Below are positions 42,902-54,308 of a stretch of 64,000 bases of DNA, one piece after another. The translations under genes were made by a program, and so were the position numbers. This DNA comes from Cristatella mucedo (lineage: Eukaryota; Bryozoa; Phylactolaemata; Cristatellidae). The DNA lies in assembly GCA_009760855.2 (NCBI GenBank), contig WPIO01000011.1, positions 1,700,001 through 1,764,000 on the forward strand, in the 5' to 3' direction. Each line of letters begins with the position of its first letter. Position 1 is the first letter of the stretch. The notes below the pieces were generated by a model. That model had not been told where the DNA came from, did no database searches, and saw only the letters and a program-made list of their open reading frames with translations.

Positions 42902-43962
42902 ACATATTATAAAGCGTCGAAAATATTATATATATTAGAAAAATTAAAGCCAATGACTATAAATGTTTTCTTCTTTCCAATGCCCCCATCAAATCGAAGG
43001 TCTGACCCCTAAAGAGCTGGATTTAGCCTGACGAAACGTCTCCTCGACTGGTCAATTCGGCGAGCTGTCAGCAACGTCACTTTTGCCTCGGCGGAGATAA
43101 CTCCATGGGCGGGTCTCTGCCGACTCATTGATAACCAGTCTTGTGCAGTACAAGTTGTACCTGTACTTGGACGGCTGCTGAATCTGATAATTGAGCCGAT
43201 TTAGATTGCACTGGTGAAAAATCTTTGACTTTGGTTTAATTTAGATATGCCCAAAACGACTAAGGTGGCTTACTGGAGGGGCATAGCGTTACAAGTTATC
43301 ACTGCTGCTGGACGGAAGACACTACTATAATTACGCTTCTTACATTTCATAATTCTTGTTTGGAAGTCGGAAATGACTACATGATTCGCGCGAACTCAAT
43401 TTCGGCGGGTGCATACATAGTGGGGGTGCGGCTATTCAGAGTTTTCTCCTCCTTGTCGTCGCTACGTAAGCCCTCCAGATCGGAGGACCCACGTGCCAGT
43501 GACTGACTGCAGTGGTATATACTGCTGTTAGAACGTTATTTAACTCGGAAACGCATTAACAAGCTGCTTCCTACTCTAGTTGATCTTTAAATACAACAGC
43601 CACGTGGGCTAGGTTTTCCTTTTTTTCGAGCGAGTGACATGGATCCGTGACATCAAGTCTGGCGCAGACGGCTCTCAGGCGTCTGCGAGGCGTCAGCGAG
43701 TGAACGCCGAGAGAAATCGATAAACGGGCGGCGTAGTTCTGGAGTCGGCGCCTGAGTTCGACCAGCGCCAGCCGACGGGGCCGCCGAGAGCCCTCGCGGC
43801 CAGCAGCAGGCGACAGACCGGTCCTCCGTGCCCCGCCTTACTTAAAACGGAAGTTGGCCTTCAAAGGGTACTGCCGCACCCGAGGTGGCATCGAGGCTAG
43901 CGCTTCACACTTTCTCCTCGTTGCGTGAAAGAAGTCCGTCCCGGAAAGCCGCTCAGTCAAAT
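42902..43962. other. Intergenic, no gene recognised
   Basis: Mixed composition, GC-rich at 43640-43840. No repeat or coding signature identified. Confidence 0.35.
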
Positions 43963-44097
43963 GTAATTAATTTTTATAGCGCCCTAAGAGAACTTAACCT
44001 CTGTTCAGGCGCTTCGCATATGCCGCCGGGGCTCGAGCCCACGAACTCGGCCAGACCTATGTCTGGGCGAGCACCTTAACTGCTGGGCCGAACCCGC
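43963..44097 (-). mobile_element. tRNA-derived SINE with LINE-type tail
   Basis: Inverted: TTATAGCGCCCTAAGAGAAC (tail), CTCTGTTCAGGCGCTTCGC, GGGGCTCGAGCCCACG (B box) and CACCTTAACTGCTGGGCCG (A box). A fragment of the second SINE tail (GAATCGGCTGACC) follows at 44098-44150. Confidence 0.85.
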
Positions 44098-44159
44098 CAA
44101 GGCTGTCCTGTCGCTACATACATGAGGCTTTCTGTTGAATCGGCTGACCTCTTTACTTT

Positions 44160-44765
44160 TATTAATAATAATTTGTCTAGCGTCCCCAGAGAACTTAATT
44201 TCTGTCTAGGCACGTTACATATGCTGTAACGGAAGCATGATCAAGCGGTTAGTGGTAACATGCACAGTGTAGACAAAAATAGCGTAGTTAAGAGGTGGCA
44301 TGCACAGGGTCAGCATGCAAATATGATTAGTGGCAGCATGCGCACTGTCGGCACGCATAAGCACACAAAGAACGAATCACACGGACCAACTAAATACAGT
44401 GATAAATAGGTGAGTGCTTAGCTTCTTTTTGAATGTCGAGTCTGTGGGTCAAGTCGTGTCCTGTCGTCACTCGGGAGTTCCTGAGTTCCAGGCTTTGAGA
44501 GCATAAGGACTAACGGCACAATGTCCAAAGGATTTGAGATTCGCACAAGGTGTAGGTAAACGAATTGATTCAGAACAGCGAGCGATACCATGCTTAGCCT
44601 GGTGGGGGAGTAGTTCTGGTAGGTAGACTGGAGCCAGTGAATGACGGGACCAAAAAGTGGGTGACAAAACCTTAAAGTCGATGCGCTTCTCGATTGAGTG
44701 CAAGCGCAGGTCGGCGAAAATTGGTGTGATGTGGCAGCTGCTACGTTTATGGCAGGCGAGCCTAG
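44160..44765 (-). mobile_element. LINE copy, 3' part, split by a solo LTR
   Basis: ATTAATAATAATTT start, tail TAGCGTCCCCAGAGAACTTA, 3'UTR and the C-terminal RT segment on the minus strand. The element resumes at 45072. Confidence 0.85.
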
Positions 44766-45071
44766 TGTAGTTTGGTTCATACATCAGAGAGCCAGCCGAT
44801 GAACAACGCCAATGGTTTATTGCTCAAGGCGCGGAGCCGCAAGACGCACCACTGCCTTCGCCCTCTTCTCACACTCGTCTCCTCGACTCCACTCCGGCTG
44901 TCCCTTGGCTGACCCCGATGGTGAATCCGCCATCTGTTCACCAGCAAGTTATCGGCCTGCGTCAACGCCTGATTAGAAGCTGACCACAGCTGTGCACAGG
45001 CCCCTCTCGGGGATGCTCCCACCAGCTGTTGAGGAAAGGAGCGGTACCAGCCCACGCGCAATCGAACTACA
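44766..45071 (-). mobile_element. Solo LTR, 306 bp, inserted in a LINE
   Basis: Boundaries are clean: TGTAGTT at the left and AACTACA at the right form a 7-bp perfect inverted terminus with TG...CA ends. The host LINE reads directly across it, with CCTAG before and CCTAA after as a 5-bp target duplication carrying one mismatch. The minus strand contains AATAAA at about 44815-44820, so the LTR points left. A diverged relative is at 26221-26452. No internal retrotransposon sequence remains, as expected after recombination between two LTRs. Confidence 0.85.
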
Positions 45072-45420
45072 CCTAACTGCAAATTTTTGCACCGAATGTA
45101 GGTGCCTGATTGCAAAGTTTGGTAGATTAGCAAGTAGTGAATTGCACATGTCGAGACTGGATGTTACAAATGCATGGATCAATTTGGACGTAGTATCACT
45201 GTCCAAGCAAGTCCGAATTTTCGCAGTGTCATGAAGCTGAAAGTGGGCAGATTTTACTGCGAAGCTGATGTGGTCATCTAGTGCAAGGTCACTTGAAGGA
45301 ACAGGGCGCCTAGATTTTGGGCAGATGCAACAGGAGATATGCTGGCAGATATGTCGATTTTGAGCGTCAGGCTAATTTCTGATTTCTAAACCTCCCACTA
45401 CGTTTGCCTTTCTTTTGAAA
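45072..45420 (-). mobile_element. LINE copy, upstream part
   Basis: Continues the RT sequence interrupted by the solo LTR: reverse complement of NSAARL..., of the RLDFCNSLL-like region near 45115-45165, and of the LDDHISSTVKS-like region at 45250-45300. Confidence 0.82.
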
Positions 45421-45454
45421 TTTTATGGAGACCATCAGGATATATGCATAATAT

Positions 45455-45600
45455 GTCATTCATTTGCGTGGCACCATAAGTGAACTGAATTTTCCTCCAG
45501 GCGCTTCACATTCGCGGGATCGACTTTGGGAGTCCACGACTTCGGCCGTCAAAGGCCGTTATTTATCGATGTGCCTCGCTAGCATATGCGCTTTATCCCG
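45455..45600 (-). mobile_element. SINE remnant, diverged
   Basis: TTGCGTGGCACCATAAGTGAAC, CAGGCGCTTCACATTCGC and GTCCACGACTTCGGCCG keep the order of the inverted family but with many changes. Confidence 0.5.
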
Positions 45601-46721
45601 TCGGGCAAACCATGCGGCACGCGACGCGATAAAAGGAGGGTGCGACAAAGCTCGCGTTAAACCTCCATCTCTTAATTATGCTAATGTCTCGAAGTGACAA
45701 GCCAAACATTGGAAGTACACGAACCGGACGGAGGTTGGCTAATTGAGCACATCGAATTGAGCAGTACAAATGTCTGCAAAAACTGCATAACGTTCGCGTC
45801 GAGTTCATCAAAATCCCGAAGTCTCTGAACTTCGGCACTAAAGCCTACTGTTTCTTACTCAGGCTTAATGTGGCCATGTTTTCTTTTCTCATTACTGAGA
45901 CGGCGAGTAGAATTAGCCCGTAAAAACTCGTTAAAACATCACGAACATATTTTCCTTCCCTTCAGCTGGTTTCACGTGTAGTTTCAGAAAATTTTCATCC
46001 CGAACTCCACAATTATACTACCAACCGCACGACTTTCGCTGACAAAATTCAGCACGCAGTGGACATCAGCTAAAGCACAGATTTGCCGAGGCTATTGAGA
46101 CAGGTGAATTATTTATGGATAGCCCCATATATCAATACTTACAGCGGCTCTCAGCTGTGAGAGCATGAAAATATGGCGTGATGGACCAAGAGCAGCCAGA
46201 GGCAAAACAAATGCTCCAGTGTCATTCGGTTTCCAGTTAATTAGTAGGCTGCCGCACAAGATTGGCCCATTAAATGCCAGTACGGAGTGGCATTTTAGAA
46301 AATGAAGTAACAGAAATCTTCTAGAAGCCATTCGCACGCATTGCCACGAAGACTGAGGCCACGTGCATCCGAAACTTGGCGTGAAAGTATTACGAACATT
46401 TCTTGGCTAAATAAAGCCTGCATTTTCATTCACGCAGTATTCCGATTTTCGAATTTCGCAGAAGGCCTAGATCAAACTTTCCCCATAAGCAGTTGAGGCA
46501 TTAGTTAATTAAATAAAACCGGAGAGTCAGTGCAAACGACTCGATTACACGGTGGCACTTAATTAAGGGGTTATCTCTCATTAGTGGCTTTTCACAACTC
46601 CATAATTCTCTTCATCCATTACTGTAACGGGGCATGCCAATAAGATTTCTCAAGCGTGGCATTTGGCGAAACATCTCTTAGCTTTTCTTTTTAAGAGGTT
46701 AGCCCTCCAGCACGTAGAATT
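45601..46721. other. Intergenic, AT-rich, no gene recognised
   Basis: No repeat family or coding block identified. Confidence 0.35.
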
Positions 46722-47100
46722 CTCTCTACTCCCTTGCTGCATGTATTGATGACCATCCGCTCACGGATGGCAGCAACAAGTGAGATTCAGAAATTAGAAA
46801 GACTGACGCTTAAAATCGGCTCTGCCAGCATATCTCCTGTTGAATCTGCACGAAATCTAGGTGTCATGTTCCAAATTGACCTTCCGTTAGAAGACCACAT
46901 CAGCTCCACAGTCAAGTCTGCCTACCTTCAGCAACATAGCATTGCTAAAATTCGGCTTGTACAGACAGGAATACCGCATCTAAACTGATCCATGCATTTG
47001 AGCAAAACTCTGCAGCTAGGCTTGTTTACCGTGAGCGTCGCAGTTGCCACTTCGCACCACTTCTTGCCGACATGCACTGCCCTTCATTCAAGCAGGTCGT
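46722..47100 (+). mobile_element. LINE internal fragment with deletion
   Basis: Encodes KLERLTLKIGSASISPVESA, then RNLGVMFQIDLPLEDHISS as in the 28100-28240 region. It skips part of the RT and resumes at the NSAARLV-like block near 47005, so it carries internal deletions. Confidence 0.85.
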
Positions 47101-48090
47101 CGCCCTAAGTCGAGGTGACATTAGGGTCTCATCACCTGGACCATTGGTATAATCCCTTATGTACTGTATGCATTAGTTTCGACTTATATATAAAATGTTT
47201 CTGGGTTGTCGGCACGATGAGACAATGGAATGTCTTCACCGCTTCATGTTCCCAGAGGTTATCTAGACATGTCGTTAGCGTTGGTAACCCACAAGAGCAC
47301 CAGCGTGGCATACGACTGTCGTGTTTGCTTTTAGCCATACGACGTAGCCCCAACTGATTAGTAGCCTGTCAAGCGTAAATCTGTATAGTGTCACTTTCCG
47401 ATAAGTTTATCAAGTTCCTAATTGATCATAATAATTTATCACTAGTTCTTGAAATCTGTTCATTCTTTAAATTGATTGGAATTTTGGAAACTTGTCATCA
47501 ATTAAACATTGAATAAACGCTTTCACCGACCCCGGTCATAGCTGTCAGTCTTTAATTGGCAAGCCAGTTCTGCGTATGCTCCCATTTTCAGGGTGACTCG
47601 TGCAACTAAAAGCATGTAGGCCACAAAATTTCACCGCTTGCTATACTTCTCTCGTGGATTTCTGGCAAGAAATTGCGGGATTGATGAGACAGACAGGGGA
47701 GACGATACACCACTGCCATGCCGGAAATGACGACTGGGTGACTCGCCTGATCCAGCAAACCATTTGGTAGATGCAGCAGCCACACAAAGCGCAAAGTATG
47801 AATCACTTGTTATAAAATATGCTATAGCTTTGGGTGGCCGAGACGCATATTATGGCACTACCAGTTTAGCTACGCATGAGCAAAAACAGAGGTCGCTCAG
47901 AATCCTGCGGAACTATTACAGCGGGTCAATAGTGAAGCGGCAACGTCATTGCTCGCCCACAATTCACCTGTGGATCTCTGCAGCCACGAGGTTGTATGAG
48001 AGCATCGAATTTCCTAACTGCTGTTCGTAAAGCGCCCGGAAGTGGCCACGGTGGAGTTACGTATACTATCGTCGACACTAGCGTATATAT
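47101..48090. other. Intergenic, no gene recognised
   Basis: An ATGAATAAACGC-type AATAAA occurs at 47511, with no associated gene seen. Confidence 0.35.
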
Positions 48091-49679
48091 CTATGATCCT
48101 GTCGCCAACCTTGACCTCCATCGTCGATGGCCCGCGCGCCGACTGTTACTTTGCCGAGTCCCGGTCGATCGCCGCCCGACCTTCACGGGACCCGATTCCC
48201 CGCGTTGACGGACCTGTTTGATGAATTGATTGCGCGCGCTCGCCGCTGAATCCAGAACGGTTACGCTCGCGTAGGCAGTGCAGAAGTTAAAATCCAGCGC
48301 AGCAGCGGCCAGCCGTCGTTGCCGGCAACTGACCGCCGCTCTTCGGACTCGTTGCGCCGGACCCGAACTCTCGCCAGTCGGCTGACAGAAGGCGATCTCT
48401 TCCCAATGTATGACTTCGTCCCGCCCCCACCCCACCCCACCCCTCTCACCCGCCGCACCGCCCACCCACCGCGCGACTTGGGGGAGGGGCAACGGTTTAC
48501 CCTCCTTATGCTGCTGCCGCTGCTGCCGACGTCGACGCGTCCGACGGAAGCAAATGGCGGCAGCCGCCTCGTTTCGCCTGCGGCCGCCGTCAGACTTCGC
48601 ACCTTCGTCGCCGAGGCGGCTGCATTGCGACCTTCGCTCCGGCCTCGCAGGGCGCAGCCGGTCCCGAGCTGCATCGACTGCTCGTCAATGGCCGCTTCCC
48701 TTCGGACTTGGCGAGCCGATGCGCTAATGCATCCTTTCCTACTGTATTTGGCCGCGACAAAGGAGCCTGTTATTTACCCGTTAGCTGCGTCGCTTTGAAT
48801 CGGCTCTTTTTGGCTGCGCCGCTTTTAAAGACGCGCTTGCCTGGCATTGCCGTGTGCGCACGCGGTCTTTCGAGCTGCTCGCAAACCGGACGTTAAGCGT
48901 CCGGCCGCCGTCGACTCGTGCGCCGCCGGACTCCGTCTTTCGCTGGGCGCTCGCGGCTACCGGCAGCTGTGTCTGCCAGCGTAGGATTGGCCTCGGCGGC
49001 ACGCGCTTAAAGTGCTCGAGGAGCGACGCGCACTGGTCAACTCGCCAGATCAACTCGACTCGGTCGTTGAGGCAAGAATCGGGCAGTCGTCCTGCCGCCA
49101 TTGGTCAACGCGTGAGCTCACGTGATGCTCGCGCTCGAGATCGGGAATGGCAGAAATGTTGTCGCGCACCGGGTTTGCTCTCAGCGTATGCGTGTTGGTT
49201 TACTCTTCGCTGTACCTTTTTGCAGTCTAAGTGTGCCCCTGCTGTCTCCGTGCACCGGAAGTTACAGTATGCTGCACAAGAGCTTCGATGCTTGGCGCAG
49301 TTTGAGCACGGAAAATGCCGCTCAGATGCAAACACGAATCACCAGAGTATGTTCCACCACTCGGCGGCTCTCCCAACTGAGCTCGACCGAAACCACATCG
49401 AGTCTGGATATCCGGATGCAGCGGGAACTCATCATCTGTCTCATAAGCGTCGGGAGCCTATGGCCTCAAGGGCCTAACCCGATGAGCCACTAATAAAAAT
49501 GCCAGAAGTTCTCACCTACCCGCGAGCTAGTTCAGCATCGAAGCATCCACGCTCCGTCGTAAAAGACTTCGTTCAGACTAATGTGCCAGCGATTTTCATC
49601 GAATTGCGAACCGCAAGGTTGATCCCAAATTACTTCTGAATTATTCTCACACCTCGAGGTAAAACTGCTCTCTGCTGAC
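48091..49679. other. CpG-rich island 48091-49130 and flank
   Basis: A CpG-dense stretch with CCAAT-type boxes (CCATTGGTCAACG at 49097-49109) and a CACGTG E-box at 49119-49124. It may be the promoter for the short hydrophobic exon at 49680. No coding exon is recognised in the island itself. Confidence 0.35.
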
Positions 49680-49771
49680 ATGGGCTCGTTCGAAAAGAGC
49701 GGACTCGCCCTCGTCCTGGAAGCTTTGGCCGTTGTATCGGCACTCTGGCTCTGGTTGACAAGCAACAAGCA
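49680..49771 (+). CDS. Candidate first exon with N-terminal membrane anchor
   Basis: The ATG at 49680 encodes MGSFEKSGLALVLEALAVVS, then ALWLWLTSNKQ: a short start, a hydrophobic helix of about 16-18 residues and a polar end, as in microsomal enzymes such as cytochromes P450. Read straight through, it stops after 31 codons. With the donor CA/GTGAGT at 49771 it would be an exon in phase 2. That donor lies at the junction with the LINE fragment (the AAGCAGTGAGTTG block is family sequence). No downstream exon is found, so the gene may be broken, or the frame may be chance. Confidence 0.3.
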
Positions 49772-50570
49772 GTGAGTTGCGTGAGTCGAGACGAGATGCT
49801 ACGAATGCATGGACCAATTTGGATGTCTCAGTCTCCCTGTCTAAGCATGCCGGAGTTTTAGCAATCTTATGCTGCTGAACGTATGCAGACTTGAATGTAT
49901 TGAGTTTATGTGGTCGTCTATTGAAGGATCACTTTGGAACAGGACATCTGGATTTCGTGCTGATTCAGCAGGAGACGTGTGGCAAAGCCAGATTTTGAGC
50001 GCCAGCCTTCGCAATTTCTGAATCGCACTTAGTTTGCCCATAACTTTGTTTTGGTTGATTTTTATTATTTAATTTGAAAAAGTTTGCTGCCATCCATGTG
50101 TGGATGTAAGCAATACATGCAACACATAAGTTGAGATTTCGTCGTTCTGGAGGGATGGGAGGCATCAAAGCAAAGATTCCAACTGTGTCATGTGCATTGA
50201 AGTGAAAATATAGGTTGTGCTTGGCGATAACATCGGCATGATGTGGAGTATAAACTGTGAAGGGAGGCAGTCGGAGAATGAGAGCCCTGGATGTACCACA
50301 TACTTCAGTGACTCCTCGGATGAATTTTTTCCGTTCACTTCCAATACTCAAAGGAGTCTCCCACGGAGATAGAACTTGAACCATCGCAGTGTGGTGCCAG
50401 TAATTCCCAGGCGAGATGAGAGGCTCTATAGAAGGACTTGATGGTCAATTGTATCAAATGCTGCCGAAAGATCAACCAACACATGCACTTGATAAAAATA
50501 TCTGCATAGCACCCTCAGAGAACTTAATCTCTTTCGAGGCGCTTTATATATGCCGTAAAAGGAAACGTGA
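49768..50570 (-). mobile_element. LINE fragment with separate tail
   Basis: Minus-strand RT sequence from the RLDFCNSLL region down through the LGFHFYADD-like block (here degraded to FHFNAHD near 50190). Then at 50480-50570 the tail (GCACCCTCAGAGAACTTAATC) of a second, 5'-truncated copy in the same orientation. Confidence 0.8.
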
Positions 50571-50599
50571 TTTATCCGGCCAACTCGTCAAGTCCTCAG

Positions 50600-50745
50600 T
50601 GAACTAAGAATATATATATTTCATTTGTGTAGTGCCCAGTAAGACAACCTTGGGCTCCAGTCGATGACCTTGGTCGTCTAAGGCAAGCTCCTTGATACCG
50701 GTCGTTAAAAGTCGGACGCCGTAGCCCTACGGCCAAACCAGGACA
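50600..50745 (-). mobile_element. SINE remnant
   Basis: TTGTGTAGTGCCCAGTAAGAC, CTCCAGTCGATGACCTTGG and CTACGGCCAAACCAGGAC: an inverted, diverged tRNA-derived SINE. Confidence 0.55.
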
Positions 50746-50749
50746 ACTA

Positions 50750-51080
50750 ATAATATTACATTTGTATTGCTCCCTCGGAGAACTTGGGTCTCCTTTTTAC
50801 GTATGGCTCTTTACATATGCTGTCAAAGAAGCGTCAATGTAGTTAGCGATAATGGGCGCGGCACGCCTAAACATGGCAAGGTCCCCATAGTATGGGTTAG
50901 GCTACTGGATAAGTATTTGTTTTCTTGGCGTTATACCAATGATATTAATCTATTATATTAGGAATGAGTAATACAATCTTTTAAGTCGATAGGCTACTTG
51001 ATGTGCAGGTCAGTGGAAAGTGGTGTAGTGTCCCAACTACAACACTCGCGATGGACAAGCCGAGCTGCCAACTGACTAAA
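50750..51080 (-). mobile_element. LINE 3' fragment, decayed
   Basis: ATAATATTACATTTGTATTG, then CTCGGAGAACTTGGG (tail) and 3'UTR/RT C-terminal remnants to about 51065. Confidence 0.6.
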
Positions 51081-51636
51081 GGCTCCCTTAAGGTAGAATG
51101 TCAAGGAAATACCTATGAAATTTGTCCGACAATCAAATACGTGTTTGTGGTACCTTTCGAAAGACAAATATGCTAGAACTGGGATAGGAAGTTCTGATGA
51201 CTTCCACATGAAAGAAAAACTGGTTATGCCAACCGCGTCTAACCCGGATGTAAACCGGAAGCATCCAATCTACTACTAAAAAATGTACTAATCTCCGCAT
51301 CATACGCGACTTGTATCCCAACTTCTCTAACCTTGGTAGATCGCTATAGATGCTTGTTGAGGTGCATACTTGTGACTTTTATACAGCTTCATTTTCAGGG
51401 TTGGTTGGTGCCTTGTAAATTAAATAATTATATTTCACATATCGGAGTGAAATTTGAAATGCGAGTTCAGCTCTGCTTTTCTAGCAACTGTGGGCATCCG
51501 TAGGAGACCTCAGGCTCTTATGAGTGCAAATAAAGGTTGGGACTATAGCTGTCTGCTGCTGAGCTTAAGTAGCTGGCAATACTTCAAAATGCACCCACTA
51601 AATGAGATGTAAGTACAGTATAACAAGGGCATACAC
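51081..51636. other. Intergenic, no gene recognised
   Basis: AT-rich unique sequence. Confidence 0.35.
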
Positions 51637-51785
51637 ATGAGTATTTATAATTTATTTGCATAGTGCCCTAAGAGAACTTAAATCTCTATTCAGGCGCTTC
51701 ACATATGCCACGAGGCTCGAGCCCACAACCCCAGTCGGGGCTAGCACCTTAACCCCTGGACCAAATCAGCACCGGCATGGAGTCA
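51637..51785 (-). mobile_element. tRNA-derived SINE with LINE-type tail
   Basis: Well-preserved inverted copy: GCATAGTGCCCTAAGAGAAC, then CTCTATTCAGGCGCTTCAC, GAGGCTCGAGCCCAC (B box) and GCACCTTAACCCCTGGACCA (A box). Confidence 0.88.
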
Positions 51786-51875
51786 CAAAGGACTGTTGCT
51801 ACAGACGAATGTCATTCAATGCCTATTACTTAGCAGGCATTCACAAGAGCCGGTCTCACTCTAAAAACAAATCGC

Positions 51876-54119
51876 TTTATTAGGTGACTCGTCAATATAC
51901 AAAGTATAACACTGCAGCTGTATTGATGGATTAACCTTAGATCAATCTACAACTTGAATACAGCTTCAACGGTTGCATTTATAAGTCAAGTACAAGATTA
52001 TTATAAACGATACCTGTCAACCTTCAACGAAATGCAAATGCCGAAGTCTCTACTCAGACAGGTCTTCACACACGGATCTTGGAGCATCACCAAAACAAAG
52101 CACACGCCCAGCTCCACTTTGCATTTCAGGATGTCGACACCCATTTACTTTAAACAAACTTATAAACAGAAACTTAAATGCGTTGGTAGCCACCAGCTAC
52201 GATGTCAAGCTCTAGCTCACATAACAGGTTGAGTTAGACCTTTCACTATTTGGCTATACATACAACTACAATCTGGCTACAGTACATAGGCAGAACATAC
52301 CTTAAATCACATTGGCTTGCTTAAGTCACCAGGCGAACGATTGCACTACCCACCGCAGTCATAACAATGGCAGAAAATGCAAACCTTGAGTGGCATAGGA
52401 TGACAATGCACTAGCTCCTTAAACTAAACTGACCGCCTCTGGTTTCGACATGCACAAATATCAGGAACATTTCGCCTAAAATCTCCACCTTGTCGAATGC
52501 AGGGCTGTCAGCATGCAAGTATAAGAATAAAGCATATCCAGTGACGATAACTCGGGGAGATGCACCTTACCTATTAATGTACTTGGTGAACTCCCAAGCA
52601 CCACACTGTACCATGTCAACCGACCCCTCCATTAAATTTTACACAACTGAAGCTAAGGCAAAATAAATAGCAAACAGTTCTATGTCAACTACTTGGAAAT
52701 CACACAAAATGATGAACACTAAAACTTTTAACATCCCTATGCATAAACATGCCCTAATCATAATTTTATTTATAGGTCAACTTACTAAACGAGTACAGAA
52801 GCAATAGCTTATTAATTAAGAACAATGCAAAATCACCAAAGGCAGTCATCAAAACGGCAATTAAAATGCTTAGCCTGAAGCTACATGGTATGCTAGCAGC
52901 ACTGCAGCAATCACCACGTGACTGCTTGACTTTCCAACACAAGTTGCTGACAAAGAAACTGACATGTCGACTAGTAAACGATGGCTAGGTTAGTAAGTGT
53001 GAGACAGACCAAGAATAAAAATTCAAGAGAGATACCCAGCAATGCCGGTTTAGCTAAAAACGTATGATAGCAAGCAGCATTTACAAAATGGCCATTGTCA
53101 TAAGCAGCATACCTACAATCTCTAAAAGGGTAAGTGGTGAAATCATCTGTGGCAATACTACACAGCAATAAAGACATGAGAGAGGATTTCAACAAAGATG
53201 GTATCACACTGCCTACAGTTTAAGCTTGAAAACTGCAAAATGAGATACTGAATCACATTGACACAAATACTAAGTTCAGCAAGTATGCAGCAGTCACTGG
53301 CCTCAACTTTGCATTACATAGTGCACATTCCGCTTTTTTTGGTCACTCACAGCAATCTTGACCTAATGCAAACCAACATTCACCATCCAGCAGCTGTAAC
53401 AAGCCCGAAGCAGGCAGGCACGAGTGGACGAAGTCCGGGTGCAACCAATGCAGTCCAGCCATTTAATTGTCCCATTCTCTACATCTTCATCCAGCTTGGT
53501 GTAGCAATGCAATGCAGACATGCGCCTGCCCTATTCGTTTAAAGTCTGCAACTCCTCTACACGCACTGAGGATATCCTCCTGTCCATTCCCATAAAGTGA
53601 ACTCACATCCTATCGTCTATCGTCTGACTTTCCTTGTCCCACTAGTCGGGCAGCGGACCGAAAAGCAGAGGTGGCAATTTGAGTAAGAAAATGGAACGTC
53701 CGAGTCACTGCGCTTGATCCTAACATGGCCGCCAGAATTCAATTTCCTATTGTCATCCTCCTAGCACGTTCCTCACTCCTCATCCACCAAGGTGCAGTTC
53801 CTCCCAGACCTTAGCAACGGAAAAGTTCGGTCAGCAATGCTGCATTGCAACTGCGAGGCAAGCAGCAAAAGCAGGCCACCGAGGCGCATACCATTGTCCT
53901 CCCTTTGCCATCCACGACAGCCCTTTTATTTCACATAGTACTCATCATCAAGAGACATGAGGAACAACGGTGACAGATGGATAATTATCCTGGCTCAGAT
54001 CTTGTCCAGGTTATCTAAGAAAATATGCAACAAGCAAGTGAAGTCAAAGCCGAATGCTGCTGTGACTAGCTTAACAAGCAAGTGGCATCGAGTAATGAAG
54101 CACGATCGGCAGGCCACCA
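51876..54119 (-). other. Probable SRSF1 3' untranslated region
   Basis: A 2.2-kb AT-rich stretch after the SRSF1 stop that, unlike the surrounding 30 kb, contains no LINE or SINE copy I can detect. On the minus strand AATAAA signals occur at 53925-53930 (about 190 nt after the stop) and 51875-51881. Alternative polyadenylation is therefore possible. SRSF1 genes in vertebrates have long conserved 3'UTRs used in autoregulation; whether that holds here is inference. Confidence 0.55.
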
Positions 54120-54308
54120 TCAATACGGTGACCTCGATCTTCTGGCCGGGGAGTAGCTCGGGGATCCGCGCGACCGCCGACGCGATGGCGAAGCACTGCG
54201 ACTCCGAGATCGGGCATCGTAACCATCGTTCGTCCTTCTTGGTGGTCCGTTATCACCGCTGCCGCCACCTTTGTAGTCTTCCTTTACACGAACGTACGAG
54301 CTCTCACC
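54120..54308 (-). CDS. SRSF1: SRSF1 exon 4: RS domain and stop
   Basis: Acceptor AACTTGTAG; encodes [15 protein letters not shown], a hinge, then RS/SP repeats ending RRSRSPY and TGA at 54120-54122. Confidence 0.95.
   Translation of the reverse strand, partial: GESSYVRVKEDYKGGGSGDNGPPRRTNDGYDARSRSRSASPSRRRSRGSPSYSPARRSRSPY

Noticed and set aside
48854-49477. 207-residue open frame in a CpG-rich island
   Set aside because: No recognisable domain, no splice context, composition typical of GC-rich non-coding DNA.
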